From positions 12,956,971 to 13,020,970 of the forward strand of contig NC_081333.1 in the NCBI RefSeq assembly GCF_022539665.2: a stretch of DNA of 64,000 nucleotides, in the 5' to 3' direction. Numbering within the stretch: position 1 is the stretch's first letter; the number at the start of each line of letters is the position of its first letter. Under the pieces are notes generated by a model. The model saw only the letters and a program-made list of their open reading frames with translations, had not been told where the DNA came from and searched no databases. The DNA comes from Daphnia carinata. Lineage: Eukaryota; Arthropoda; Branchiopoda; Diplostraca; Daphniidae. Shown in pieces: positions 33,001-44,958 of the stretch. The position numbers and the translations under genes are program-made.

Positions 33001-34020
33001 GCCATATTTTTTTCAAGACATCTAGTAGACAAGTGGCTAACTCCGATTCGTTTTCATAGCCACCACGTCAGCTATTCTGCCAAAATTTCTATCAGCTGTT
33101 TCATTTCGCGTGGCGTCGGACAGATGATAAAAGCATGCAATTAACGTCTTCTTTCTTGAAATTTTAACGTTGATTTCGCCGTGTATAGACCTGGATTATG
33201 TGGGTTGAATCTGCGCTTAAAGGTAAAGGTAAGTTCTTAACGGTATTATGACAGCTATTCGTTCATAAACGATTGTGTAACACATTCTAAATTATTCAAA
33301 GGAGGAGCATTGCTTGGCTTAGACAGCACGTTTTTGTTCTCCATTAGTCAAATACACCCTTTTCGGACCAAAGGTGCTACATAAAGAAGACAATTCTTTG
33401 CAATTGTTTTCACAACCTGGACCTCTTAAATCCAGTTTATATAAGGTAGTGTTAGATGATGCTACTTTTTGTTAACTGTTTTAGTTTCGTTACTATTGTT
33501 TTAGGTCCTTGGAATTTACTTGGCATGCTGTGGTGGTCGCAGAAATCATCCTGGGACAGAAACAAATACCAATAATGTTCTGTCTTCTGTGTTAGTGTAA
33601 TAAAAGATATCCAGTACCACTACCGTGTTGTTAAATTACTACCCCACACACAAGAAACAGAAGTTCCAGATGATTTGGAACTTGCTCCCTACTGGATAGT
33701 CGATCTGCCACAGTGTGAAGATTTTTTTTTTTTTTTTTTGTTAAGACCGAAAGTAAATGTCTTTTTGATTGTAAAAAGGATGTTTACTTACACTCTTGAC
33801 GGCTGGAGAATCAGTGAAACTGGTAGGTGGTCTTACATTACTTTACCAACTTTTATTAGTTAGAAAAAGTTTATATAGTAAAATGAAATACAAAACCAGG
33901 AAAATTAAATTTGAAATTGTTTTTATTGTCCCACCGCCACCCTTCAATTCCACCACTATTTTACATCACATATATATACATACAAATACATACATAAATA
34001 CATACAAACACTTAACTAAA
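33001..34020 (+). other. Spacer with possible exon remnants
   Basis: A stretch near 33515-33600 after a good TTTTAG acceptor reads VLGIYLACCGGRRNHPGTE to a stop followed by AATAAA. Another at about 33609-33720 reads VPDDLELAPYWIVDLPQCE. Both are protein-like but cannot be joined into one gene model or assigned a family. A TACA/TATA microsatellite occupies about 33966-34015. Confidence 0.2.
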
Positions 34021-34024
34021 TTAA

Positions 34025-34354
34025 CCCGATGGCTGCCACGCCATGCAACCCGTAGGTTGCTTAAACTGCATTCGCTACACGTCGAGTCGGAAGGATCCCC
34101 GACCAAGGTGGGGCTTGTCCGAAGACAAGCCCGGGCTGTCACGGTGAAAGAGTCCATTCTGGGAATGCACACCCCAGGATATCTCTCACCGTGCCGACAA
34201 AGAGAAGTCCCTAATGGTGCATTGCCTAGCGTCTAATGGCATAAAACCATTAGGCGCAATGGCGACTGTTCCCCCCATGGCCATGAGGAGAACAGCGCCC
34301 AACTCCCTACATCTACAAAAAAAAATGGGACCAAACGGCGTGGCAGCCAACGGG
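34025..34354. mobile_element. piggyBac-type MITE
   Basis: A 330-bp element starting CCCGATGGCTGCCACGCC and ending GGCGTGGCAGCCAACGGG, giving 18-bp terminal inverted repeats with one mismatch. It is flanked on both sides by TTAA (34021-34024 and 34355-34358). A TTAA target duplication with CCC...GGG ends is the hallmark of piggyBac transposons. There is no transposase frame, so it is non-autonomous. Inside are three further hairpins, including a perfect 9-bp stem with a CGAA loop at 34111-34132. Confidence 0.82.
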
Positions 34355-34491
34355 TTAAATTATTTACTAGACACATTGTACACTACAAAATAAAATAATA
34401 CCACGGAGACGATCCACGATGAACTCCCTCCATCGCCGTGGGATGTTTGATGAGCCGCGCCCTACTGTAGCCGACTTTTTGTGAATGGTGA

Positions 34492-34610
34492 AGGCGATGG
34501 CGAAGGCAAATTGCGGTGACGGCGATGGCGATGGCGAAGACGGCGATGGCGATGGCGAAGACGGCGATGGCGAAGATGGCGATGGCGATGGCGATGGCGA
34601 TGGCGAAGAC
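34492..34610 (+). repeat. GGCGAT/GGCGAA hexanucleotide array
   Basis: About 20 units of a 6-bp repeat alternating GGCGAT, GGCGAA and GACGGC variants. On the minus strand it reads as an Ala/Ile/Phe-rich open frame (34383-34751), an artefact of the repeat rather than a gene. Confidence 0.85.
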
Positions 34611-36456
34611 CGCGTTAAGAAGATGACGAGCCCATGACGGAGTCGAAGACAGCGATGAGACGACTATCAGGACTTTCTTTTTTATTGATCCTATGTAAAT
34701 GTAACAGATGCAAAAAATTTGATAAAAGAACAACACATGAATTTGATACAAGAGATCGAAGTATGTTTATGGTTCGCGGGGATTTTTAAAAATAATACAA
34801 GTTAAAAAACGAAAACTAGCTCGAGTAGTTTCCCAGGATTACTGAGACCATAATATGAAACTGACTGAAGGCAGGGAATGCTACTTCTGAAAAGTAGTCT
34901 TTCATTCAAAAGAAACCTTTCGCTAAATGCTTATCAAATATTCCATATCTTCAGTCTTCCTTCAACAACAGCTTGTCACAAGCAGTTGTCATAAAGCTTT
35001 GTTAGTTGAACGTAGATTCAAGAAGTTCCAACAAACAAATATTTAGTACAACATTAGTCACAATATTGAATACAAACTTGAAAAATGTTAATAAACTGTC
35101 TAGTTTTCAGATATAGATGAAAAAGGCAGATATGTTAAATACTGATATCTCAGCTAGTGTGCTCAAACTTGAAACAGTTCAGCCAATCCTTTTAATTCTA
35201 CTCACGATTAAATTCTAAGGACTCACTGCCAAAAAATACTCAAGCACAAATTTGCAATAATATTTCCACTATGCTCTGAAGAAGAACTTGGAGACATTTT
35301 ACCCTAGAAAAATAAAAAGACTGTGTTTTCCAATGCACCAGCTGAGCCTTGACTTGCTTACTATCTACGTTCAACTTATCATTGCTAGTTTACATAAGAG
35401 GCTTCCAGCTTCCTAATTCTAACAATAAAGCAAAATATTAACGCCTGGAAAAAAATAATTATCGTACGTTACTTACTCGTTGATGTGAATGCACAAAACA
35501 GTGGAAAAACTAAAAAAACAACAGAGCAAAAATGATTGCATGTTTTGATGGCTAATGGTGAATATGACAGACGACGGTAGCGTTCAAGCTTTTGGGTTTT
35601 GATGAAAAGCAACCAAGGTTATAAATCTTCATAAGGTAAGCATCTGGAATTTCATGTACACTTGGAGTGATTGATTTGGATTTTAATTTAGGGTTCCTTA
35701 CCGTTTACATGCAAATTTTCCGTAAGTGTGTCGGACGTAACGAAGAACTACAGGACTGCTAAGCACACAACGAAACAATTCAGAGATTTACAACACCGAT
35801 AAAATTTGGGAACGCGAATTATTTTAATAAAAAAAAAAAGGGAAATTGGATTTTTGACCAATATGCGAAGTTTTTTGTAGTTTCTCCGGGCACATAAATC
35901 TACTCCAAATCGTTTGAGAAACCCGTAAACTGTGTGTTTGCTTAGGTGAGAGAAAGGACTGAACTAAAACTTGGTAAAATTTCTCTACTGTATTCTTTCA
36001 AGTGTGTGACGAGCTAGGTAAACAATTTTTGTCTCGAACCAAACATGTTTTGAACTTTTATTCTTCTTCATTCACGGCAGATAAAATCACTGTTTTCTTC
36101 CATTACATACATGATACATCATTAACCTCAATTAAATGAAAGAGATTTGACTTTCACCATTTTGCCCACAAAAGCACTCAAATTGTTTACATTATTATCT
36201 TCAAATTTCAAAAAGTCCCCTTTTCTTTCGTAGGCCATCTAAGTTAGTCAGTCATTTTCACTGGACCTGCAAAAACGCGGTATTAATACTTGACATACCT
36301 TAATAATAAAGTGTCCAGTTTAAACGATAACACAGCTTTTCCAAACTTCCCCAATACACAGATCTAAGTTCAAATCTACCAGCCCTGACATTTGAAGACT
36401 GGGGGTATTTTGAAAGCTGGAACATAGATTGTAAATAGCTTTTAGATATGCCTGCC
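34611..36456. other. Repeat-zone spacer, no gene seen
   Basis: AT-rich sequence without a credible frame on either strand. Confidence 0.45.
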
Positions 36457-36524
36457 CCCTGCCTGGGTTGACGGCAACTTTTGAAAGGGTTATTGTGCCT
36501 TTTTAAAGTTGCAAAAATAATTGT
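36457..36524 (+). repeat. Fragment of the hairpin-rich module
   Basis: CTGCCTGGGTTGACGGCAAC and the following bases through GTTGCAAAAATAATTGTA match 29667-29733 with few changes. Its orientation is that of the left arm, opposite to the adjacent third copy, so this locus is rearranged. Confidence 0.7.
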
Positions 36525-36540
36525 ATACTGAGATATATAC

Positions 36541-36985
36541 TGTTACGTTTCCGTCTAGTTTAAATAAGTTTAAGAACAAATGGCGAGTCTAATCGGACGT
36601 CTTTACCAACGTCCTACTCTATAACCTTGGTCTCCAGTACCACGAACAGGTACCACCAAGAAACAATACCCAGATCGTCCGTACCAACAACATAAATACC
36701 CGGACGATCTGTACACTGACACAACATGATTCACCAGACCGTCCGTCCCAACAACATAAATACCCGGACGGTCTGAACACTGACACAATACAATAGAATA
36801 ATAATAATAATAACAGAAATACCGTCTTAACCATTTACACTAGGAGCTTCTTCCGTACACCTATCCTTTTACCGTACAACCAAGGAACTAGCTGTTCCAC
36901 TCTTCGACTCGATAAACGTCTCTCTGCTTACAGAGATACGAAAGCTAGACGTTTGAATCGTTGAAAAATCGACGATTCCGTAACA
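36541..36985. mobile_element. Solo LTR (445 bp)
   Basis: It begins TGTTACGTTTCCG and ends CGATTCCGTAACA, the TG...CA-type inverted ends of LTRs. It is flanked by the 4-bp duplication ATAC (36537-36540 and 36986-36989), and it splits a repeat copy whose flank continues as TGAGAAAAGAAAAACAACACC. No internal retrotransposon genes or second LTR are present. A Gypsy-like origin fits the 4-bp duplication and the TGTTACG terminus, but the family was not confirmed. Confidence 0.75.
36671..36775. repeat. Two tandem covarying hairpins inside the LTR
   Basis: Hairpin 1 is CAGATCGTCCG (36671-36681) with CGGACGATCTG (36701-36711). Hairpin 2 is CAGACCGTCCG (36735-36745) with CGGACGGTCTG (36765-36775). Both have perfect 11-bp stems, 19-nt loops almost identical in sequence, and a 64-bp period. 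The only stem difference is a T-A pair changed to C-G, so both sides changed together. Confidence 0.85.
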
Positions 36986-36989
36986 ATAC

Positions 36990-38470
36990 TGAGAAAAGAA
37001 AAACAACACCATTAAGCATCTCAATTGTTGCTCACGTGACTTACATGACTCAGAGATTCAACTTCTGGCAGAAGCTTGGGAAAGGCCATACAAATTGCAG
37101 ATGAATATCATTCTATAAGGCTCTTGAATGATAAAATAGCACCCGTAGAATGTTGCATTGTTAATAGTGCTGCTCCCAGTATGCTGAAAATCTTTTCCTA
37201 TTGGATAATTTATTTTTGTAGATTATACATGGTTGGCAAAAAGGAGGAGAAATACTTCGTCAAAAATTCCAAAATTTTTCAAGAAAATTCCTTTCATACC
37301 TAAAGAGTCCATGTATGATGTTTATTGCTGCAATGCCAGCGAAGTGAAACATCTTTAGGGCCATTTAAGTACCCAGTTTCACCAACACTCTGAACGTAAA
37401 GGACAAGTTGTTCTTCAGCAGGAGAAGCAGAATTATTTGAGGCTGTAGCTGTGACAGAACTATAAAGGATTGCTGTTACACAGGATTCATTCACACAAGA
37501 TGGTACTTCTCATTAGACAATCGGCATTACTCTATTACTTTAGCTCACACCTTAACGGTAATGCACTCTCAGTGTTTTTTCAACTACAGGCTGACTCTTC
37601 CATCCTGTAACACTTCCAGACTTGACTTGCTCCCCCACTAAAATTCTGTGAATGCAAAATAATAGCATTAAAAATACTTTTTCGATAGACAAAAAACTGA
37701 GAAGTACCTAATCCATGTTTTATGTTGAACTCGTGCCATTTCTGGGTTTCCGTACCACACCCATTTTCAGCCCAAATACGGTCCCACAATTGTACAGTTC
37801 CTTCGCTGCATGGACTGATTACTAACGATTCTTTTAGAGCAGCACTAACAGAATTTAAATTTAACACACTGTCAGGTGGTGGACTGATTAACTAAACAAT
37901 AAGTAATTGTTTGATAAAATTCTATACTTATTTTGAATTCTTATTTGAAAAGTTTAGGTACCTGACTGTGTTCGCCTAATGCCAACTCATTCTCACGTTC
38001 AGTTAGGGATGAGTTTTGAAATACCTCCTTCACTGTTTGGAAAGTGTCCCGTTCTAAATTGTTTTCTCCCAGTAATTAAGCTTGTAGACTCAAAATTTGA
38101 GCTAAAAAACACAAATGAATAAGAGGAAACAAATACAATCATTACGTATTACCATTCTTAGTTTTGTTGTCATCTAATATTCTGTGCTGCTGCAATAATT
38201 GAGCCTGCAGCTTCATAATTTGATCTAATAAACAATAATTAATAATTGAAAACTAATATAATAATGTTTATACTTACCATCCTTAGCTTTTATTATCTTA
38301 TCCATTTTTTAATATTTTTCTCCAGCCACGCTACTCAATTAAATGCAAAATTGCAAATGGCATACAATGAACAGAGATAGCATACATGCTTGTAATAACG
38401 AATCTGAGCGGTAGATGGCTACGGGTGGAAAAAAGAAAAAAAAGTGATTTTTTTTTTGTGTAAAACGGAT
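36990..38470 (-). repeat. Third, diverged copy of the arm unit
   Basis: Same orientation as the right arm. It starts at GAGAAAAGAAAAACAACACC next to the solo LTR and ends with GTAAAACGGATTGCCAT at about 38475. It differs from the palindrome arms by scattered substitutions and indels, so it is older than the split between the two arms. Confidence 0.75.
37580..38305 (-). pseudogene. Third copy of the unidentified small gene, broken
   Basis: Five exons on the minus strand from ATG 38305 to a stop at 37580-37582. Exon 3 contains TAA where the intact copy reads CAG (CTACAAGCTTAATTACTGG against CTACAAGGTCAGCTAGGGG). Exon 4 is conserved (LNLNSVSAALKESLVISPCS). The stop falls near the same place as in the intact copy. 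Confidence 0.45.
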
Positions 38471-41400
38471 TGCCATACAGATATGGTAGAAATACATTAT
38501 TTCGATTCAAAATCAAACGGGAATCACGAGTATCGACTTGATTTTTACTTAAAACTTGCGGTTTTAAAAACAAGCGCAAAAAACGGGTTAACACAGTTGT
38601 GCGCTAGCACGTTCCGGCGCTTAAGTTTTATATCCCATTTTTTTAGGTATATTTCAAAAGCAATTGATTTTACGAAAAGACAAATCATTTTTCCTGAATC
38701 AGCATTAAATTCTGAGTATAGTGTGTGTAACGTATTCCAAGAGATTTAGGTATTTGGCTGATTTTGACAATAGTGAGAAGGCTATAAAGCCTTCCCACTT
38801 TTTCATTTTTCGCCAAAATCTAGATATGGTTAGAAATACATTATTTTGATGTATCCCAAATAAATCTAAGCCCCACAAAATAATAAGCCCGCAAAACCTA
38901 AAAAAAAAAAAAAATATCAATAAAACTAGATAACTATATATGATTTGGATTCTGAATTTAACAAGAATCATGAAAATGAATTTTGTTTTTACGTGGAGTT
39001 TATGGTTTTTGAGTAATACTGCATATAATGAGAAATACTGCACGCCTTTAGCACTGTCGCATACTGGCGCTCCGGTTTTTAACATTCAGCACAAATATTC
39101 GGTATTAAAAAAAACTGTTATGAAAAAAAAAGACTACATTTGCAAGTTCACCTTGATTGCCTAGAAGGTTCTCATTAGTCATCCATCACAATGTCGCCTT
39201 TAAATTAGTTCTTACAGTGAGGAATACAAAGTTACTGCAGTTGACATCTAAGGAAACAAAATGTAGAAATAATCAGTATTTATTTAGTTACCACAATTAC
39301 CTATGACTGCCATTTTGAATGTCTCTTATTCATGTCCCATCTTTGTTTTGTACTTCAGCCACCAATGTTTTATTTTCCACTTGGTTTTCTGGATCAACTG
39401 CTTTCTCGTAGATAATTTTTCATAAGATGATTGCCTGATTTCATTCATATATGAGTGTTGCTATTTTCAGGAAACTATATTTAACTATTTGATTAAAGGA
39501 CTTTGGAAAATTTTCTGTCATTTTACCTAGCATTTCTCTTTTGCTTAATTTCTTCACTTGGGTTTTGTCTCAGGATATTTGTCAAATATAACCATGGTCA
39601 GGTAGGTTTCCATCCACAGATAACCGGTCAGCATTCCATGGTCAACAACCTAATAAAAACATAAGAAGTAGACGTTACTAATCAAACAATTGTCATTTGT
39701 AGATTAATAAAAATCAATTTTGATATTGGTTACTGTCTAGTGACCAGTTGGTACACCTGAAGAAGTTGATTTTATTTTGGTTCCAGAACCAACACAAAAT
39801 CTAAATCTTCTGTTGAATAGTCTAATAAGTCTATGAAATTTTCATTGAAAATTAATTTACTATTCAAATAGATTGATAATATCCAAAGGATTGTTTTTAA
39901 CCTTTAAGGAAATTGAAATTATAAGTATTTTCTAGTTGACAATAGATATTATTAACATTCTTGGAATTCATATTTTCCCATCTAAGCTACTTTTTGTTTT
40001 ATAAATTTCATAGTTTGCATGCAATAAGACACCTGATATCCATGAACATTGAGTAAACTGTCCAGTGAAGATTTGTACTGCTTTCTTTCCTTTCAATTGT
40101 CACTGTCATCCAGAATATGATCTATCAAATTCTTGGCATGACTGTTTCTGCTGGTATTATCCAATAGTTCTGGAGCAATAGTTTCTTCCTCCATTTAGTT
40201 TATTAGCGAACAGCTCACTATCCACCAGTGTTTATCTTGATTCCCGTTGGCAAAGGAATTAGAATGTATTAAACTTGCAACCGCCGTATCGTATGAGCCG
40301 CCTATTGTACAACGGGAAGCCGTGTGACCCACTGTTAAAATAAATACATGTTTTTGGAACTTTCGCTAACCGATTAATGAAAAATATGATATGTCCTTGT
40401 ATAGTTCCAATTCAAACGATAAAATTCGTAAAACTTACCATTGAAAAGTAGCGCGTGCGAAGATACACTAATACCATATACCAATGCTTCTACGGCTAAA
40501 CAGCTGCGTTGCCAGATTTCGCCTTTTGCCCCACACACAAATTTTAAAAATTTGGATTTATTCCAGATCCACGTTGCCATATTTCGTCTTTTAATTTCTT
40601 TACCTACTTAGGAAACTGGCGCTAATTTTAGAATGCTCTAAGTGGAAGCGATGGGCGCTACGGATATTCATAAATTTTGCCGAATGGGTTAAATGGCGTT
40701 TCAAACATATCGCAGCCATACACAAATCATTCCAACGAGATTAAATTTATCATTCGCGGAAAGGGAAAAAACTCGAACGAAAATTGAAAACTCTCGCGGG
40801 TCTATACCACGGAAATGACAAAAGGATAGGGGCTGAGTCCACCAGGACCTTCGATATAGTTCCATCGGTTATAATGGTCGCTGTGTACAATCGATAGTCT
40901 TAAGAGATTTTGTTGGTAAAAAGGAAACCAAAATAAAACGAAAGGAATGCGGTTTACAAGTCCCACGACGAGTGTTTTTCAAGTGGATTTCTGTGTGTAT
41001 GTTTGTCATGGCCATGGAATGCATTCCATTCCATTATTGAGTCATCTTTTTCGACAAACTTGAAACGAAACGGAAACCATTTGTCTAATCGAATTTTACG
41101 CATATCGGCCATGTACTCGTCTGACAGCATTGCTGACACTGGACTATTGTACCCTTTTAGTCTTCTTTAGTAATTTGACTCATCTTCTCCTTTTTAGCCT
41201 GTACGACAAGGCGGAATTCGTTTGGATGTTGGCGAAATTTTGTGGAGTAGAAATTCTTATTAAAATTCAAAATAAGCAAGGCAAATTTGGGTCACGTAAC
41301 ATATGAGACATGAGTCACGCTGACCGCTTGTCATCAAGTATACAGCGCAGCGCAATGGCGATCGTATACCATTCGTGAAAATAGAAGCCAACGCGCAAAT

Positions 41401-42678
41401 TGTTTACATTAAAGCCAAAACCTTTTGCGAATTCTTGCGTGTTATTCACACGTCCGAGAAGAAAAAACAAACTTGTTTGTTTTTACACAGCCCAGACATA
41501 CGAGTTCTGTATCTTTATATAACACACATAAAACCGAAATAATTACATTAGCTTTAACGCTTCATCGCATTCTGTTTCTTTAATTTTCAAACCTCAAATA
41601 AATTCACCGCATTTCATTGAGATCATAAAATACAACGAGCGGATGAAACGCACCGGTAGGACAGGATGAAACACTGATTGTCAACAGTTCTTTATTTACT
41701 TTTATTTTCTTGGTATCTTCTTTTTATTTTTGGACACTTGATACGTTTCTTGGTTTGCATGACCGGCACTCTTACGCATCATTTCATCCACCCAATGGAA
41801 AATGGAAACCCTCTTTTGAAAACGGATGTGGCAACCACAAAAAAGAAGAAGGTTGCTTAACGTCGTCATCATTTGAAAATTGAAAGTCAACTTTAATCGA
41901 ATTAAAGTCTGAAAAAAAATGAAAAGGGTACATAGGTAAAAGATCGTTTGCACTCGTGTCGGGTTGAAGTCCCACCACGTCTACACAGTAGGGAAAAAAT
42001 AACTCTATTGACATAAGATGATATCGAGTAAGGATCAGCATTTGAATTAAAAAAACCCGTTCACATATCGCAAAGATTAGCCGATTCTGCAGCTCAAATA
42101 AACGTTCTATTGGCTGGGCTGTAAATCTTGTACCAAAGTGTAGCATTTGGTACGAGTACAATGTCTGACGGACACCCCACCCTGAAACACGAAAAGTAAA
42201 CACTGCGAGACAGGACGGGCCAAAAAGACATACTCCAGACGCCATTATTGAAAATAACGGCCCTCGTCGTCTTATTCTTTTTGGCTTTTAAATATGCTCC
42301 CAATGTTCCCTAACTTGGTTTAATCGCCCTTAACTTTAACTGAATTTTTCTTCTGAAGAAATGTCAAGACATTAGAGATAAGGCGTATGGCAACAGTTAT
42401 AAACTTCAATATTTGGGGAGAAATTGAATTGTAGATAAATAGCCTTAATTTTTACGTCAGAAGTGAAATCAATAAATAAATGCATTATCTTCGTGTCCCC
42501 CAACCCTGTGCATTACACGGTACCACAGTAGACGAATGAGACAAGAAGAACAAACATCGAAAAGCAGCAGCTTCTTACTTATCAGTTATGAAAACGTCTT
42601 GTCCAAAATCAATAGAGTTCGATTTGAACGATTTAAAAAAATGGGAGGAGTTATAGAGAGAAGTGGAGGATCTCAGGC
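38471..42678. other. Long spacer, no gene supported
   Basis: AT-rich sequence. A phrase AGATATGGTAGAAATACATTATTTCGAT (shown here as two parts: AGATATGG and AGAAATACATTATTT) occurs near 38480 and again near 38822, so a minor repeat is present. Open stretches at 40374-40580, 40954-41139 and 41784-42245 (all minus) have no recognisable domain, no splice context and no partner exons. Confidence 0.4.
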
Positions 42679-42684
42679 TATAAG
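42679..42684 (+). promoter_or_regulatory. Probable TATA box of FABP gene 3
   Basis: TATAAG lies 102 bp upstream of the start codon at 42781. Confidence 0.45.
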
Positions 42685-42780
42685 AGCTTTAGCCAGCCGC
42701 CCGTCAATGCTCGTCAAGTCTTTAGTCGATTTCAGTGGTCCAACTTCTTCGCACGTCCTCTTCCAACTCTCCAGATCATC

Positions 42781-43705
42781 ATGTCTTTCATTGGCAAGTG
42801 GAAACTGACTACTCAGGAGAACTTTGATGAATACATGAAGGCAATTGGTAATCATTTCTAAACCATATACTCTTATTACCATTTATTGTTGTGGGATTAT
42901 TTGATTGTTGCTAGGGACAAAAGTCGACACATTTTTACAATTGTAATTAGCCCTATATCCTTATTTTATATGCTCTCGTAAAACAAGGACAAATTCATAG
43001 CTCAATTGGTCAAAGGATACCGTGCTACTTTAGTTTCATGACTTTCGATTAAATCCTTGCTCGTAAAGGGAAACAAAGTAAAGAAAAAAAATATCAAATA
43101 AATTAAACTAATACAAATTTTGCTGAATCATCAACTGGCAATCAACGCTCAACGTACGTCGAGAATGTCCTAGATTGCTAAGATCACACAACTGTTATTC
43201 ATCAATTAATTGTTTGTTCTTCTTATGGCATTGCCTCGTATTAGGTGTCGGCATGGCCAACCGGTAAATATAAACATTTGACATGATAAACAACAACGTT
43301 CAACCTTTTGTTTTTCAATATCGAATAGCATGTTGGCTAAGGCAGCCACCCCCCAGGTGGAGTACTCTGCCGATGGTGACAACTGGACCATCATCACCAC
43401 CGGCCTTCGAGACACCACTGCCAAATTCAAGGTGGGAGTTGAACAAGACGATGAGACCGCCGATGGTCGCAAAGTGAAAACCGTCTACACTTTGGAGAGC
43501 CCCATCAAGATGGTGCAAAAGGAAAAGTGGGATGGCAAAGAGGCCACACTCGTCCGTGAAGTCCATGGTGACGAACTCAAAGTGGTGATATGATATAGAC
43601 CTCATTTTTATTACTCATTTATGGGACTAACGTTGCCTCTATGTGTAAATGCAGACCATCACTTTGGACGGAGTCGTCTGCACTCGCAACTACAAACGCG
43701 TTTAA
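42781..43705 (+). CDS. Fatty-acid-binding protein 3
   Basis: Exons 42781-42847, 43245-43263, 43329-43584, 43655-43705; 130 residues. The start MSFIGKWKLTTQENFDEYMKAIG is a classical FABP N terminus (shown across two blocks: MSFIGKWKLTT and QENFDEYMKAIG). TADGRKVKT, EKWDGKEATLVRE and the C-terminal CTRNYKRV with the full Arg-x-Tyr anchor complete the fold. Two gene-structure oddities set it apart: a 19-bp microexon (GVGMANR), and loss of the intron that every paralog has after the DGR-x-V/I-K turn. Among the six genes it is the most like canonical metazoan FABPs. Confidence 0.9.
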
Positions 43706-44877
43706 GTTTTTTTAGACGTGTCAACAGAGACAAAAGAAATCGAATGTAAAATGCCTTGTGTGTATAAAGAAAACATTCAATACACTCACACCGCTGTAAC
43801 TAAAACAAACAACGTGTCATTCTTTTCTGTGTGTTTAGAGATATAGATTGTTGACGTAAACTCTTATCGATCTTTTTCGTTTTGGAAAGCATCACTATCG
43901 GCTTGTTGTGCTAAACAAACTGACAAGTTTGGTCGTTTTCAATACACTCATCGAAATACACGTACGAGCAGATAAAGGTGGATTGATTCCATCAAAAAAA
44001 TGGATGTACGTTTTCAGTTAGGCAGCAGATCGAATGCGAAATTCGAGAACAGTAAAACTGTGATGAGCTGGCTGATACATCGTACGGTAATAAGAGATGG
44101 TAGACAAGAAACTGTTGTTACTGCTAGTCTTGTTGCTAGGTGCCTTTTGTTTACAATTACTCTGATAAAAGATGCCATACTGTGGCACTGCAAATTCTGT
44201 TTAAAGTCCTGCTCTCTCTAAAATGTCTAGACGCTGGGGTTGTGAGACCAATCAAATGCGATGATGATAAAATGAATAGACGTTGTACACTTGGTCTACT
44301 ACTGGACTCTTAAACGATAGACAAGTTTCAACCTTCTTCGATAAGGAAGTGACCCATCAGTACAGATGTCGATTAGATCTCAATGATTATTGCCTTGATT
44401 GTCATTTGATGCCATTTGGACCACAGACAAATTGTGTTGGTCCGTCGACATGTCTATCAATACAACATAAAGGTCCAAGTCCAATATACTGGGTCTAATT
44501 CTCTATGCTGTCTCTAAAACTTTAACGGACACACAATGAACAGAGCGAAAAAAACCTAACCAGGTCATTAGGCACAAATGCATATTGAAGATTTCAAAAG
44601 GATTAAAAAAAACCAGCGTTGCGTAACCCAATAGTCATTTAAGCAAATAATCAACTTTCCCTTTAAAAACAAAAATTAAACCTCTGTCACCTAACGCAAA
44701 CTTTGCTTCGTGCCCTTTTGTTACGATGACGTGCTGTAACGCCATTCGTCAAAAGATATGGGAACATCCAATCGACAGCCAGAGAAAAAGAAAAAAAGAA
44801 AACAATCAGCAGGTGGTCTGTCACGTTGCTTTCGGCGATAAGCATAAATCAATTGATATTGATGGCTAGCGCTCAAG
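43706..44877 (+). other. Spacer between FABP 3 and 4
   Basis: No gene supported. A 73-codon frame at 44000-44221 begins VRFQLGSRSN and contains RDGRQETVV, faintly like an FABP middle exon, but is too weak to call. Confidence 0.3.
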
Positions 44878-44885
44878 TATAAATA
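44878..44885 (+). promoter_or_regulatory. TATA box of FABP gene 4
   Basis: TATAAATA lies 81 bp upstream of the start codon at 44959. Confidence 0.7.
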
Positions 44886-44958
44886 AAGGTGTGCAATTTT
44901 CTTGCCTTCACTCAGTTCTTTCACTCGTCAATCTTGCGCTCCACCAAACTAATCTAAA

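Noticed and set aside
34383-34751. 122-codon minus-strand frame rich in Ala, Ile and Phe, resembling a membrane protein
   Set aside because: It is produced by the GGCGAT/GGCGAA hexanucleotide array; no start context or splice partners.
41784-42245. 153-codon minus-strand frame
   Set aside because: No recognisable domain, biased composition and no neighbouring exons or promoter; open by chance in AT-rich DNA.
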